Below are positions 1 to 8,055 of a stretch of DNA of 22,155 bases, piece after piece. The position numbers and the translations under genes are program-made. The DNA comes from JAZGEG01 sp964346665 (GTDB taxonomy: Archaea > Aenigmatarchaeota > Aenigmatarchaeia > QMZP01 > QMZT01). A model generated the notes under the pieces. That model searched no databases, was not told where the DNA came from, and saw nothing but the letters and a program-made list of their open reading frames with translations. Positions within the stretch are counted from its first letter, which is position 1; every line of letters begins with the position of its first letter. The stretch covers positions 1-22,155 of the forward strand of contig CAYFVC010000034.1 in the NCBI GenBank assembly GCA_964346665.1, written 5' to 3'.

Positions 1-68
1 TTTTCTATCACCTTCTCTCCTTTTTCGAGCCGTATCACGTACGAATTCCCGATCTTCTTGTATCTCAT
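1..68 (-). CDS. Probable PPC/DUF296-domain protein, 5' end only (runs off window)
   Basis: An ATG at 68-66 on the minus strand opens a frame reading MRYKKIGNSYVIRLEKGEKV and continuing to the window edge. This looks like the N-terminus of archaeal PPC (DUF296) proteins, which typically begin with a short strand followed by an RLxKGEEV-type segment. Only about 22 residues are visible, so the family is a resemblance and not a domain match. The ATG lies one base past the discriminator base of the tRNA-Arg gene, with no ribosome binding site between them. Translation is therefore either leaderless after tRNA 3' processing or starts elsewhere. Confidence 0.5.
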   Translation of the reverse strand, partial: MRYKKIGNSYVIRLEKGEKVIE

Positions 69-69
69 A

Positions 70-190
70 TGAGCCTGGGAGGATTCGAACCCCCAACCTA
101 CCGGTTTCCTCCAGGTTGCTGGAAGTACAGAAACCCGCTGGAGGTTTCTGTGTCCGAAGCCGGTCGCTCTATCCGTTGAGCTACAGGCCC
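70..190 (-). tRNA. tRNA-Arg(UCG) with a 48-nt intron
   Basis: Read on the minus strand, GGGCCTG (190-184) pairs with CAGGCTC (77-71). The D stem GCTC/GAGC, anticodon stem ACCGG/CCGGT and T stem GGGGG/CCTCC with loop TTCGAAT are all present. The anticodon loop is CTTCGGA once the intron is removed, giving anticodon UCG. The intron occupies 106-153, between positions 37 and 38, the usual archaeal site. Its borders fit a bulge-helix-bulge: central helix CTTC with GAGG, bulges GGA and AAA. Inside the intron ACAGAAACC pairs with GGTTTCTGT. The discriminator is A and CCA is not encoded. Confidence 0.95.
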
Positions 191-201
191 AAGTTTCGAA
201 G

Positions 202-222
202 GATGCAGATAGAATCTGCGTC
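202..222 (-). other. Stem-loop between the DJ-1 gene and tRNA-Arg
   Basis: On the minus strand GACGCAGAT, loop TCT, then ATCTGCATC form a 9-bp stem with one G-T pair. It ends 11 bases before the mature tRNA 5' end. It may be a terminator for the upstream DJ-1 transcript or a structured tRNA leader. No function can be assigned from sequence. Confidence 0.5.
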
Positions 223-276
223 AGTCTACTATGTATTATTTGATTTGGTTTAAAATAAAAAATATAAAGAAATCAG

Positions 277-816
277 TCACCGGTAAACCAATATTTTCTT
301 AACCTCGTTCGCTTGGTCCTTCCCCAAGAGGTTTTTGACTATCTCCAGGGCGAAATCCATCGCTGTCCCGGGACCTTCCGATGTTATTACGTGGCCGTCA
401 ACCACGACCTTCCCTGGTCTCGGTCTCGGGATCTCCTTCTCCATTCCTGGGTAAATCGTTGCTCTCTTGTTGTCCAGTATCCCCATTTTACCAAGTATGC
501 TAGGGGCAGCGCATATCGCCGCGATAGTCTTCTCCTTATCATTAAAGTCGTTTATTATATCGAAGACCTTTTTCGATCTACTGAGGTTCACGTAACCAGG
601 ATCCCCTCCAGGAAGAACCAGGCAGTCGAAATCCTTGTGATCCACGTCCTCTATTTTCGCATCCGCTATGACCTTTATTCCTGACCTCCCCTTAACGATA
701 GTTCCCGGCAAGCCGGCGAGCACAACCTCCATATCCGCTCTCCTCAAAACATCCGCCGTTGCTAATGCTTCTATTTCATCGAAACCCTCAGCCAGAGGAA
801 TTAGAACCTTTTTCAT
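277..816 (-). CDS. DJ-1/PfpI (ThiJ) family protein
   Basis: A 179-residue class I glutamine-amidotransferase-like protein of the DJ-1/PfpI group. Members act as intracellular proteases, glyoxalases/deglycases or redox chaperones. The nucleophile elbow AAICAAPS puts the conserved cysteine at about residue 102. A glutamate in GFDEIEA (about residue 16) matches the one that supports the cysteine in DJ-1. Length is normal for a stand-alone domain and no signal peptide is seen. The ATG at 816 is preferred over the GTG nine bases upstream, because that GTG lies inside a GGGTGA ribosome binding site. The gene is divergent from psmA. The specific activity cannot be told from sequence. Confidence 0.88.
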   Translation of the reverse strand: MKKVLIPLAEGFDEIEALATADVLRRADMEVVLAGLPGTIVKGRSGIKVIADAKIEDVDHKDFDCLVLPGGDPGYVNLSRSKKVFDIINDFNDKEKTIAAICAAPSILGKMGILDNKRATIYPGMEKEIPRPRPGKVVVDGHVITSEGPGTAMDFALEIVKNLLGKDQANEVKKILVYR

Positions 817-879
817 GTTATTCACCCGAATTTAAAATGATTTAAGTATTTATAAAGAATTCCGAATTTCGAAATAACA

Positions 880-1005
880 TTTATAAGGAAATTATTTATA
901 TATAAAAGTCAATAATCATATTAAACCCAGGCTGGGTGTTTGAAGGTCGACGACTTGGATTTATGTTTAAAGTCGTTCTTCGAAATTCATGTTTAACTTA
1001 GGAGG
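880..1005 (+). promoter_or_regulatory. psmA promoter and structured leader
   Basis: A TATA-like stretch lies at about 894-908. Near the expected transcription start is the 13-bp palindrome ACCCAGGCTGGGT (925-937). Further down, ACGACTT (950-956) and AAGTCGT (970-976) could form a leader hairpin. A strong ribosome binding site AGGAGG precedes the ATG at 1012. The palindrome could be an operator. This is inferred from pattern only. Confidence 0.5.
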
Positions 1006-1011
1006 TTTGAT

Positions 1012-1719
1012 ATGCAACCTATACCGCCGAATTACATGGCTTATGATAGGACTATAGTTGTATTTTCCCCTGATGGCAGGCTCTTGCAGGTTGAATACGC
1101 AAGGCAGGCCGTGAAAAGGGGAACGACGGCGATTGGTGTAGTAGTGAAAAACGGAGTGATTCTAGGGGCTACGAAATCTTCAGCTCCCTTAAGCGTTAGC
1201 GAAAAGTACAAAAAGATATTCGAGGTGGATAATCACATAGGGCTGGTTGGTTCTGGCATCCTGGCGGACGCGAGGGATTTGGTTGAGTCCGCGAGGGTTA
1301 AAGCGCAAATAAACAGGATAACATACGGAGAATCCATATCTGTTCAGAGCTTGGCGAAGTATTTAGCGAATCACAAACACATGGCAACACAATACGCCGG
1401 TCTCAGGCCATTCGGAGTGGGTTTGCTTATTGCAGGGGTTGATGAAGCAGGAGCAAGCCTTTACGAAACAGACCCCTCAGGAACCATGCTCGAATGGAAA
1501 GCGCAAGCGATAGGAAGAGGTGCAGATAAGGCGAAGAAGGTCTTGAAAACCAGATTCAAAGATAACATGCCCATGAAGGATGGTCTTAAACTTCTAATCA
1601 AGGCCCTGAAGGCAGGAGAGAAAGGCGTAACGAAAGAGAGCATGGAAATCGCATTGATAAAAGAGAAGGAATTCAAAAAGATTTCTGGAAGCGAGATTAG
1701 CAGCTTCGAAAAAGAATAG
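1012..1719 (+). CDS. psmA: 20S proteasome subunit alpha
   Basis: This 235-residue protein forms the outer, gating rings of the archaeal 20S proteasome and docks ATPase activators such as PAN. The N-terminal gate YDRTIVVFSPDGRLLQVEYA (about residues 11-30) is the alpha-subunit signature. The body has the Ntn-hydrolase fold without a catalytic threonine. Its partner psmB is at 8056-8688 on the opposite strand. It is first in a gene run with SBDS and the exosome genes, the usual archaeal superoperon. The start follows TTAGGAGGTTTGAT with good spacing. Confidence 0.98.
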   Translation: MQPIPPNYMAYDRTIVVFSPDGRLLQVEYARQAVKRGTTAIGVVVKNGVILGATKSSAPLSVSEKYKKIFEVDNHIGLVGSGILADARDLVESARVKAQINRITYGESISVQSLAKYLANHKHMATQYAGLRPFGVGLLIAGVDEAGASLYETDPSGTMLEWKAQAIGRGADKAKKVLKTRFKDNMPMKDGLKLLIKALKAGEKGVTKESMEIALIKEKEFKKISGSEISSFEKE

Positions 1720-1756
1720 TCCGAATTCTCGGCGCTCAGGCGGAAGGAGTGATATC

Positions 1757-2461
1757 ATGGTTTCTGTTGAGGATGCAGTTATAGCAAGGATTTCGAAAGC
1801 GGGGATGGATTTTGAGATAATGGTCGATCCCGACAAAGCGTTGGAATTCAAGAAAGGGGAAGGAGGGAATGTGGAGGATATACTGGCGGTATCGGAAATA
1901 TTCAAGGATTCGAAAAAAGGTGAAAGACATTCCTCCGAAGACCTTCAGAAGGCGTTCGGGACGACAGACGTTTTCGAAATCGCTAAGAGGATAATAAGGG
2001 AAGGGGAAATACAGCTAACCCAAGAGCAGAGAAACAGATTCATAGAGGAGAAAAAGAAGGAGATAGCGAACATAATAGCAAGACAGGGGGTCGATCCTAA
2101 AACGAAACTTCCCCACCCTGTCACCAGGATTCTCAACGCTATGGCTGAAGCTCACGTCCTTATTGATCCTTTCAAGCCCGCAAAAGAGCAGGTTAAGAAC
2201 GTTCTTGAAAAAATACAAGAGGTTCTTCCGATCTCGCTCGAAAGGATCGAAGTTGCGATACGCGTCCCTATAGAATACGCCGGCAAGGCGAGTTCAATCG
2301 TAAGGGAAATAACCGAGGTCAAGAAGGAGGAGTGGACGTCGTCTGCATGGATAGCGCTGATTGAAATCCCCGCTGGCATACAGGGGGATATTTATGATAG
2401 ACTGAACAAGTTAACCTCCGGGAATGTGGAGGTTAAAATCGTAAAGGAACATAAAATATAG
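1757..2461 (+). CDS. sdo1: Ribosome maturation protein SBDS
   Basis: The archaeal Shwachman-Bodian-Diamond syndrome protein homologue, 234 residues, the normal full length. The family helps remove the anti-association factor aIF6 from the large ribosomal subunit. The N-terminal FYSH domain spans roughly residues 1-90, with SEIFKDSKKGER characteristic. It is followed by a central helical domain containing DPKTKLPHPVTRI and a C-terminal ferredoxin-like domain. The ATG at 1757 follows GGAGTGATATC. It lies 37 bp after psmA and 15 bp before rrp4, so cotranscription is likely. Confidence 0.97.
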   Translation: MVSVEDAVIARISKAGMDFEIMVDPDKALEFKKGEGGNVEDILAVSEIFKDSKKGERHSSEDLQKAFGTTDVFEIAKRIIREGEIQLTQEQRNRFIEEKKKEIANIIARQGVDPKTKLPHPVTRILNAMAEAHVLIDPFKPAKEQVKNVLEKIQEVLPISLERIEVAIRVPIEYAGKASSIVREITEVKKEEWTSSAWIALIEIPAGIQGDIYDRLNKLTSGNVEVKIVKEHKI

Positions 2462-2476
2462 GAATATGGTGATTGT

Positions 2477-3184
2477 ATGGAAAAGGTTGTGAAAGAAAAG
2501 GAAAGTGAAGGAAAGGAGAAGGAAAGGAAAGTTGTTTTACCCGGGGACAAGATAATAGAATCAATGGATTACCTACCCGGGAGAAACTGTCTACGCGAAG
2601 GGAGTTCGATATATTCCAAGAGGGTAGGAGTAGTGTATTACAAAGGAAGGGTTATAGAGGTTATCCCTCTTTCAGGAAAATACATGCCGGAAGTGGAGGA
2701 TATGGTTATCGGAACTGTGGAAGAGATCCAACATTCCGGCTGGATTGTGGATATAAACACCCCGTACAAAGCGTATCTCCCGCTAGCGGGAGTTAGGGGT
2801 TTCATAGACCCTGCCAAAACAGACCTCTCGAAAATATACGGGATAGGAAACATGATATACGCGAAGGTTTCAGAAGTTACTCCAATGAAGGACATAAGGA
2901 TTTCCATGAAGGATCCTAATACAAGGAAGTTCGAGAACGGAAGAATCGTCAGGGTCTCACCCGTGAAGGTTCCGAGGGTTATCGGGAAGCAGGGTTCGAT
3001 GATAAACATGATAAAGAACAAAACCGACTGCAGGATTTCGGTAGGGCAGAACGGAGTGATATGGGTACAGGGAGAGAAAGAGAACCTCGCAGCGAAAGCG
3101 ATAATGGAGATACAGGAAAACTCACAGATATCTGGCCTGACGGACCATATCGGAAAGCTGCTCGGTGGAGGAGGGAAATTATGA
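2477..3184 (+). CDS. rrp4: Exosome RNA-binding cap subunit Rrp4
   Basis: One of the cap proteins (Rrp4 or Csl4) that sit on the archaeal Rrp41-Rrp42 ring and feed RNA into it. There is a charged N-terminal tail (residues 1-18), an N-terminal beta domain ending near residue 70, an S1 domain at about 75-145, and a KH domain with the GKQG loop at 170-173. At 235 residues it is full length. The start follows GGTGAT. Its stop overlaps the rrp41 start as ATGA, pointing to translational coupling. Confidence 0.97.
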   Translation: MEKVVKEKESEGKEKERKVVLPGDKIIESMDYLPGRNCLREGSSIYSKRVGVVYYKGRVIEVIPLSGKYMPEVEDMVIGTVEEIQHSGWIVDINTPYKAYLPLAGVRGFIDPAKTDLSKIYGIGNMIYAKVSEVTPMKDIRISMKDPNTRKFENGRIVRVSPVKVPRVIGKQGSMINMIKNKTDCRISVGQNGVIWVQGEKENLAAKAIMEIQENSQISGLTDHIGKLLGGGGKL

Positions 3185-3873
3185 AAAGAGATGATAATAG
3201 AAAGGTGGATGAGTTGAGACCTGTTAAAATGAAAGTAGGCGTTTTAAAACAGGCTGATGGCTCCGCAATGGTAAGCATAGGGAAAACGATCGCTATTGCC
3301 GCTGTTTACGGACCCAGGGAGTTGAACCCGAGACACAGGCGGGAGAGCGATAGAGCGATATTGCAATGTAATTACACGATGGCTCCGTTTTCAACAAATG
3401 AAAGGGTCCGACCTGGTCCTTCAAGGAGGAGTGTTGAGATCTCGAAAGTAACAAGGGAATCCTTGGAACCCGCTTTGTTCCTCACGGATTTCCCGCGAAC
3501 GACCATAGACCTGTATATCGTTATCTTACAAGCGAATGCGGGGACGAGGACAGCGGGTATAAACGCAGCGAGTCTAGCCCTTGCAGATGCGGGTATACAA
3601 ATGCGGGATCTTGTGGTTTCCGTAGCGGCGGGAAAGATAGGGAAGGAATACGTTCTCGACCTCGCAGGAGACGAGGAGGAGGTCACGGAATGCGATATTC
3701 CACTGGCGTACATGCCGAGGGAGAAGAAGTTCACCCTCCTGCAAATGGATGGTGACGTCTCTAAGGAAGATATGAAAAAAATAGTAGACCTCGCTGTGAA
3801 GGGTTGTGAAGATCTTTACAAACATCAAAGGAAGGCATTGCTCGAAAAATGGTCAAAGGAGGGATTTGAATGA
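3181..3873 (+). CDS. rrp41: Exosome catalytic subunit Rrp41
   Basis: RNase PH-family phosphorolytic subunit of the archaeal exosome, 230 residues. It degrades RNA 3'-to-5' with phosphate and can also add heteropolymeric tails. The catalytic aspartate lies in ECDIPLAYMP (about D172), matching the GEADMP motif of characterised Rrp41. An arginine-rich substrate-binding stretch RPGPSRRS lies near residues 77-84. The open frame extends 40 codons upstream, but that part lies within rrp4. The ATG at 3181 is preceded by GGAGG and overlaps the rrp4 stop. The stop overlaps the rrp42 start in the same way. Confidence 0.98.
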   Translation: MKRDDNRKVDELRPVKMKVGVLKQADGSAMVSIGKTIAIAAVYGPRELNPRHRRESDRAILQCNYTMAPFSTNERVRPGPSRRSVEISKVTRESLEPALFLTDFPRTTIDLYIVILQANAGTRTAGINAASLALADAGIQMRDLVVSVAAGKIGKEYVLDLAGDEEEVTECDIPLAYMPREKKFTLLQMDGDVSKEDMKKIVDLAVKGCEDLYKHQRKALLEKWSKEGFE

Positions 3874-4646
3874 ACTTCCAAAATCAGTACATACTCAATC
3901 ACTTGTCGAAAGGAATGAGGCTTGACGGAAGGAAACTGGATGAAGCCAGAAGGGTTGAGATAGAGAAAAGTCCAATAGAAAACGCAGAGGGTTCTGCAAG
4001 AGTTAAGATAGGAGATACGAAAGTCATAGTGGGGGTAAAAATGAACGTAGGGGAACCATTCCCGGACACGCCGAATGAAGGGGTTTTGATAGTGAATGCT
4101 GAATTCTCTCCTATAGCTTCTCCCGAATTCGAGCTAGGACCTCCCAGGGAGAAGGCGATAGAACTCGCAAGGATAGTGGACAGGGGTATACGTGAATCAA
4201 AGTGTATAGATACCGAAAAACTCTGCATAAAAAAGGGAGAAAAGGTGTGGATGATTTTCATCGACATACAACCTCTGACCCATGACGGAAACTTGATAGA
4301 CGCCTCTGGTATCGCTGCCATAACCGCTTTGCTGAACACAAAGATACCGAAATACGAGAAGGATAAAGTGGTTTATGAGAAGAAAGGTAAGGCCCTCCCC
4401 GTCAATGATGTTCCGGTTCCCGTAACCCTAGGTTTTATGGGCGGGAAACTCATGGTGGATCCAGGTCTTGAGGAGGAAGAAGCGATGGAGTCCCGACTAA
4501 CGATAACCACGAAATCCAACGGGAATGTGTGCGCCGTTCAAAAAGGTGGTATTGGTTTTCTGTCCTCTGAAAACGTACAGGAGGCTTTGGAATTTTCGGT
4601 AAAGAGGGGAAAAGAGATAAGGGAACTGATCAAGAAAAACTTATAA
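3870..4646 (+). CDS. rrp42: Exosome subunit Rrp42
   Basis: The second RNase PH-family ring subunit, 258 residues. It alternates with Rrp41 in the hexameric ring and is needed for activity, although in this family it lacks the catalytic aspartate. Typical segments are MRLDGRKLDEARRVEIE near the N-terminus, a central GPPREKAIELARIVDRGIRE and LTHDGNLIDASGIAA. Four-base ATGA overlap with rrp41 keeps the subunits translationally linked. About 30 bp separates it from the ribosomal protein gene that follows. Confidence 0.97.
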   Translation: MNFQNQYILNHLSKGMRLDGRKLDEARRVEIEKSPIENAEGSARVKIGDTKVIVGVKMNVGEPFPDTPNEGVLIVNAEFSPIASPEFELGPPREKAIELARIVDRGIRESKCIDTEKLCIKKGEKVWMIFIDIQPLTHDGNLIDASGIAAITALLNTKIPKYEKDKVVYEKKGKALPVNDVPVPVTLGFMGGKLMVDPGLEEEEAMESRLTITTKSNGNVCAVQKGGIGFLSSENVQEALEFSVKRGKEIRELIKKNL

Positions 4647-4686
4647 GTTTAAAAGTAGAACATTCAAAATTAAAACCGTGGTTCGA

Positions 4687-4908
4687 ATGCCAAGGACAAA
4701 AAAGGTCGGTCCGAGCGGAAGGTTTGGAGCGAGGTATGGAAAGGGAGTGAAAAAACGGATTATAGAAATAGAAAAAATACAGAGAAAGAAACACGTATGC
4801 CCTCACTGCCTGAGACCTGGAATGAAAAGATTAGCTTCAGGGATATGGACTTGTCGAAAATGCGGACTTAAAATTGCAGGGAAGGCGTACGAACCTGGAA
4901 CGAGTTGA
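4687..4908 (+). CDS. rpl37ae: Ribosomal protein eL43 (L37Ae)
   Basis: Small zinc-ribbon protein of the large ribosomal subunit, 73 residues from the preferred start. The CPHC and CRKC pairs form the zinc site, and SGRFGARYGKGVKKR is the conserved RNA-binding N-terminus. The ATG at 4687 gives MPRTKKVG, matching typical eL43 starts. A GTG at 4678 in the same frame cannot be excluded, because a TATA-like GTTTAAAAG lies about 25 bp upstream of it. Between rrp42 and rpoP, this is its common archaeal location. Confidence 0.96.
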   Translation: MPRTKKVGPSGRFGARYGKGVKKRIIEIEKIQRKKHVCPHCLRPGMKRLASGIWTCRKCGLKIAGKAYEPGTS

Positions 4909-4918
4909 GGTTGATGTC

Positions 4919-5077
4919 ATGGCGGAAAAGAAAGCTTACGGTTACAAATGTCTGGACTGCGGGAAGGATATAGATGTTGACCTCCAGAAAGCGAAGAAGA
5001 TAATATGCCCTTATTGCGGCTACAGGATACTTGAGAAGAAAAGGCCGACTGTTACGAAAAGGGTTATCGCGAGGTGA
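4919..5077 (+). CDS. rpoP: DNA-directed RNA polymerase subunit P (Rpb12-like)
   Basis: Fifty-two-residue zinc-ribbon subunit of archaeal RNA polymerase. The CLDC pair near the N-terminus and CPYCGYRIL in the centre form the zinc site, and the basic tail KRVIAR is typical. The open frame extends further upstream within eL43, but the ATG at 4919 lies behind a GAGGTTGAT ribosome binding site and gives the normal family length. Only 4 bp separates its stop from prefoldin beta. In many archaea a pcc1 gene sits in that gap; here there is none. Confidence 0.96.
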   Translation: MAEKKAYGYKCLDCGKDIDVDLQKAKKIICPYCGYRILEKKRPTVTKRVIAR

Positions 5078-5081
5078 GTGA

Positions 5082-5417
5082 ATGAATAAGGAAACCGAGC
5101 AACTTTTGAATCAAGCCCAAATTTATCAGCAGCAGATACAAACGATACTCACGCAAAAAAATGCTCTGATCCTAGAAATGAACGAAATAAAAAAAGCATT
5201 GGAGGAAATAAAGAAAACTAACGAGAAATCCGTCTTCAAGGTATCGGGTCCCATCCTGATAAAAACGGACACAAAAGATGTGAGGAAAGAACTCGAGGAA
5301 AGGGAGAACGTGATTAACCTGAGGATGAAGACTATCGAAAAACAAGAGTTAAAACTCAAGGAAAAAATCGAGGGATTGAGATCGAAGCTGACTAAATCGC
5401 AGCCTAAAGCAGGGTGA
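5082..5417 (+). CDS. pfdB: Prefoldin subunit beta
   Basis: A 111-residue protein made almost entirely of two long heptad-rich helices joined by a short beta segment (about 50-66, FKVSGPILIKTD). This is the beta-class prefoldin layout. Prefoldin is the hexameric jellyfish-shaped chaperone that passes unfolded proteins to the archaeal thermosome. The start follows GAGGTGAGTGA, overlapping the end of rpoP. Its position after rpoP is conserved in archaea. Confidence 0.95.
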   Translation: MNKETEQLLNQAQIYQQQIQTILTQKNALILEMNEIKKALEEIKKTNEKSVFKVSGPILIKTDTKDVRKELEERENVINLRMKTIEKQELKLKEKIEGLRSKLTKSQPKAG

Positions 5418-5421
5418 GAGG

Positions 5422-5670
5422 ATGGGTAAGATCGAGAAAGCGCTTGAATTGTTGGACGATATCATGAATGATAGGGGAGTCCCCAGAAATGTGAAGAATT
5501 CGATAGAGGATTCCATAAAGGAGCTGAAGGAAGATAAGGAAAGTGATAATGTTAAGATCTCAACAGTTATAAGCGTGCTTGACGAGGCCTCGAACGACCC
5601 GAATATTTCTCTTTACGCTCGAACGAAGATATGGGATGTTGTTTCAAAACTCGAGGAATTGAACAAATAG
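5422..5670 (+). CDS. UPF0147 family protein
   Basis: Small 82-residue, mostly helical archaeal protein of unknown function, recognisable by LLDDIMNDRGVPRNVKNSIEDS and by DPNISLYARTKIWDVVSKLE near the end. It starts 4 bp after prefoldin beta behind a GTGAGAGG ribosome binding site, so it is probably the last gene of the superoperon. A T-rich region with a TATA-like TAAACTTTTTAAGTC follows, which probably drives the next gene. Confidence 0.9.
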   Translation: MGKIEKALELLDDIMNDRGVPRNVKNSIEDSIKELKEDKESDNVKISTVISVLDEASNDPNISLYARTKIWDVVSKLEELNK

Positions 5671-5750
5671 AAAAATAACTAAACTTTTTAAGTCTTTTCA
5701 TCATTATATTAACAACTTGCTCAACCGTTTAATGTTTAGGAGGGGTTGAT

Positions 5751-6104
5751 ATGGTGTTCGGAAGACTTAGGAGAAGCATGACGAGGGATGTGGAATACGA
5801 GGAAGGAATCCCAACGGAGGAATATGTCGAAGTAGGAGTTTCTGAATCAATGGCACCAGGGAAGATAGGGATAGCGATAGAAAAACTTGAGGACTTTGCT
5901 GATACCGACAGGGTGTTGAAATCCGTCAGGGAAGGATCGCTCGTTTTCCTCAGGATAAAATCCCTTAAGGAAAAGGATATAGGAGAACTGAAAAGGGCCG
6001 TGGAGAAATTGAAGAGAACAGTTCTCGCGCAGAACGGAGAAATCGTGGGGGTCGAACAAGATTGGTTGATTCTGGCTCCTGAACACGCGAAAGTGCAGAA
6101 GTAA
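5751..6104 (+). CDS. sepF: SepF-like cell division protein (DUF552)
   Basis: A 117-residue protein of the SepF/DUF552 family. In archaea with FtsZ, SepF is the membrane anchor of the division ring. The first 12 residues (MVFGRLRRSMTR) could form the amphipathic membrane-targeting helix. After an acidic linker, the core from about residue 30 holds KLEDFADTDRVLKSVREGSLVFLRI and ends near WLILAP, as in the family. AGGAGG lies 7 bp before the ATG. It has its own promoter region and is convergent with the aCPSF1 gene. Confidence 0.9.
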   Translation: MVFGRLRRSMTRDVEYEEGIPTEEYVEVGVSESMAPGKIGIAIEKLEDFADTDRVLKSVREGSLVFLRIKSLKEKDIGELKRAVEKLKRTVLAQNGEIVGVEQDWLILAPEHAKVQK

Positions 6105-6140
6105 ATCCTTATCCCTTTCTGTTTTGTTTTAGTGCTGTTT

Positions 6141-8018
6141 TTATTTAAGCCTCACGACATCCAAGTTCTTTGGGGCAATAGTTTCAACCTTGTAATACTT
6201 GTGAATATCCCTAGCGAGTTCCACAGTTGTGTATCCGTCCCCGTGGTTGCAGATCACCCTCTCGGGCCTGCTCGAAAGCCTGTGCACGAAACCCGTCAGT
6301 TGTTTTCGGTCCGAATGGCCTGACAAACCTCCTTCCACGGTCTCAATACCCATCTCCATATTTAGGGGTTTCGTCTTTCCGTTTTCCCCTGTTATTGGAA
6401 TCTCCCTCCAACCCTTCTGAATTCTCCTTCCTAGCGAGCCCTCTGCCTGATAACCCACGAAGAGGAGGGTATTTTTCTTGTCCGGGGCAAACGCCTTTAG
6501 ATATTCGAGTGCTGGTCCTCCCACGAGCATGCCCGATGTGGCGATAACAACGGAAGGTTCGCTTGAACCTACGACCTCGTCCCTTTCCTTTTTGACCGTA
6601 ATCCTCTTGAACATGTCAGAAAGGAAGGGGTTCTTCCCGTAGTGGAATATCTGTTTCTGCAGGTACCTGGAAAGATATTCCGGGTAAGCGGTGTGTATCG
6701 CCGTTGCGTCCCACAACATGCCCTCCATGTAAACAGGGTGATCGAAACCGTTCGAACCCAGAATCGCCATGATTTCTTGAGCTCTTCCAACTGCGAATGA
6801 GGGGATTAAAATCTTCCCCTTCCTTTTCACGGTGTCGTTTATAATTTCCATGAGTTTCGCTTCCGCATCCTTTCTGGAGGGTTTTATGTCGTTCGCCCCT
6901 CCGTATGTGGATTCGAGTATAAGGGTTTCGACCCTTGTGAAATTCGTGAAGGCCGGTTCGAAAAGCCTTGAGGGTCCGAATAACATGTCTCCTGAATATA
7001 AAATGTTGTGTAACCCTTCACCTATGTGTAGGTGAATCAAGGCAGACCCTAGCAAATGTCCTGCCTGCTGGAGGGTAAGCCTTATATCTGTTGTCAGGTC
7101 TGAAACTTCCCCGTATTCGAGAGCTATCGTATGCTTCACCACCTTTTCCACAGATCTCTTCATGTAGGGAACTTCCTTCCCTTCCCTGTGGCAGATATCA
7201 ACGTAATCAAGACAGAGCAGGACCATCAAATCCCGTGTGGGAGCCGTGCAATAAAGAGGTCCCTTGTAACCGTTTTCGTAAAGCCAGGGGATGTACCCGC
7301 AGTGATCCAGGTGGGGATGCGAGAGAATAACAGCATCGAGTTTTTCGATGTCGAATTCGGGAACATCCAGATAAGGGAACGTGTCCGAAGCGACGTTCAC
7401 CCCGCAGTCAAGGAGAACGTTAGATTCTGGTGTTTCAACGAGCATTGCAGACCTCCCGACCTCCCTGAATCCACCCAAACATGAGAGGCGGATCCATCGC
7501 TCCCCTATCTCCTTCTTGGGGGCGTTTATCTTCTGCCCTATAGAATTAAGGAATTTCTTTCGGTAATCTATTTCCGTGTGAAGGAGGTTTCGAACCGCCC
7601 GAACTATCGGGCTCTCGATAGCAGGCGCACGCTCGATCTTCGGGAGCCATGAGGTCTCGTTCTTTATTTTCTTATAGGTCTCCCCTCCCTTTCCTATGAC
7701 CATCCCAGGTTTCTGGGACTCTATTACGACTTTCCCCAGTTCCGGCTCGAAATATATCTCCCGTATCCCAGCTTCCTTGGGGACGATCTCCTTTATCTTC
7801 TTCTTGGTCTTCTCCATGTCCTTCGTTATCGTCAGGTCTGGTCTAACCTCTATCCTTTTCTTCAGGTTGGATACCATCTCCTTTATAACCCTTTCGTGAT
7901 TCCTGAAGAACTCCGGGTTCTTTGTGTAAAGAACGATCTCAGGTCCTTCGAATTTAACTTCTGTTATCTTCGCATCCTTCGGTAAATTTTTCTGTAGTTC
8001 CTTCAGAATATCGCTCAT
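6141..8018 (-). CDS. KH domain-containing beta-CASP ribonuclease aCPSF1 (FttA)
   Basis: Archaeal CPSF73-like endonuclease involved in transcription termination and mRNA 3'-end formation, about 625 residues. Two N-terminal KH-type domains occupy roughly 1-150, with a GKGG loop at 109-112. A metallo-beta-lactamase domain follows, with the HPHLDH metal motif at about 234-239. The beta-CASP insertion includes ESTYGG, and the C-terminal part has GLSGHSDR and NHGDGYTTVELA. The ATG at 8018 is preferred to one four codons earlier because GGAG lies at proper distance before it. It is downstream of psmB on the same strand, 38 bp away. Confidence 0.97.
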   Translation of the reverse strand: MSDILKELQKNLPKDAKITEVKFEGPEIVLYTKNPEFFRNHERVIKEMVSNLKKRIEVRPDLTITKDMEKTKKKIKEIVPKEAGIREIYFEPELGKVVIESQKPGMVIGKGGETYKKIKNETSWLPKIERAPAIESPIVRAVRNLLHTEIDYRKKFLNSIGQKINAPKKEIGERWIRLSCLGGFREVGRSAMLVETPESNVLLDCGVNVASDTFPYLDVPEFDIEKLDAVILSHPHLDHCGYIPWLYENGYKGPLYCTAPTRDLMVLLCLDYVDICHREGKEVPYMKRSVEKVVKHTIALEYGEVSDLTTDIRLTLQQAGHLLGSALIHLHIGEGLHNILYSGDMLFGPSRLFEPAFTNFTRVETLILESTYGGANDIKPSRKDAEAKLMEIINDTVKRKGKILIPSFAVGRAQEIMAILGSNGFDHPVYMEGMLWDATAIHTAYPEYLSRYLQKQIFHYGKNPFLSDMFKRITVKKERDEVVGSSEPSVVIATSGMLVGGPALEYLKAFAPDKKNTLLFVGYQAEGSLGRRIQKGWREIPITGENGKTKPLNMEMGIETVEGGLSGHSDRKQLTGFVHRLSSRPERVICNHGDGYTTVELARDIHKYYKVETIAPKNLDVVRLK

Positions 8019-8055
8019 TAAAATCTCCATGCTCTTTAAAACTAAAGATTTGTAA

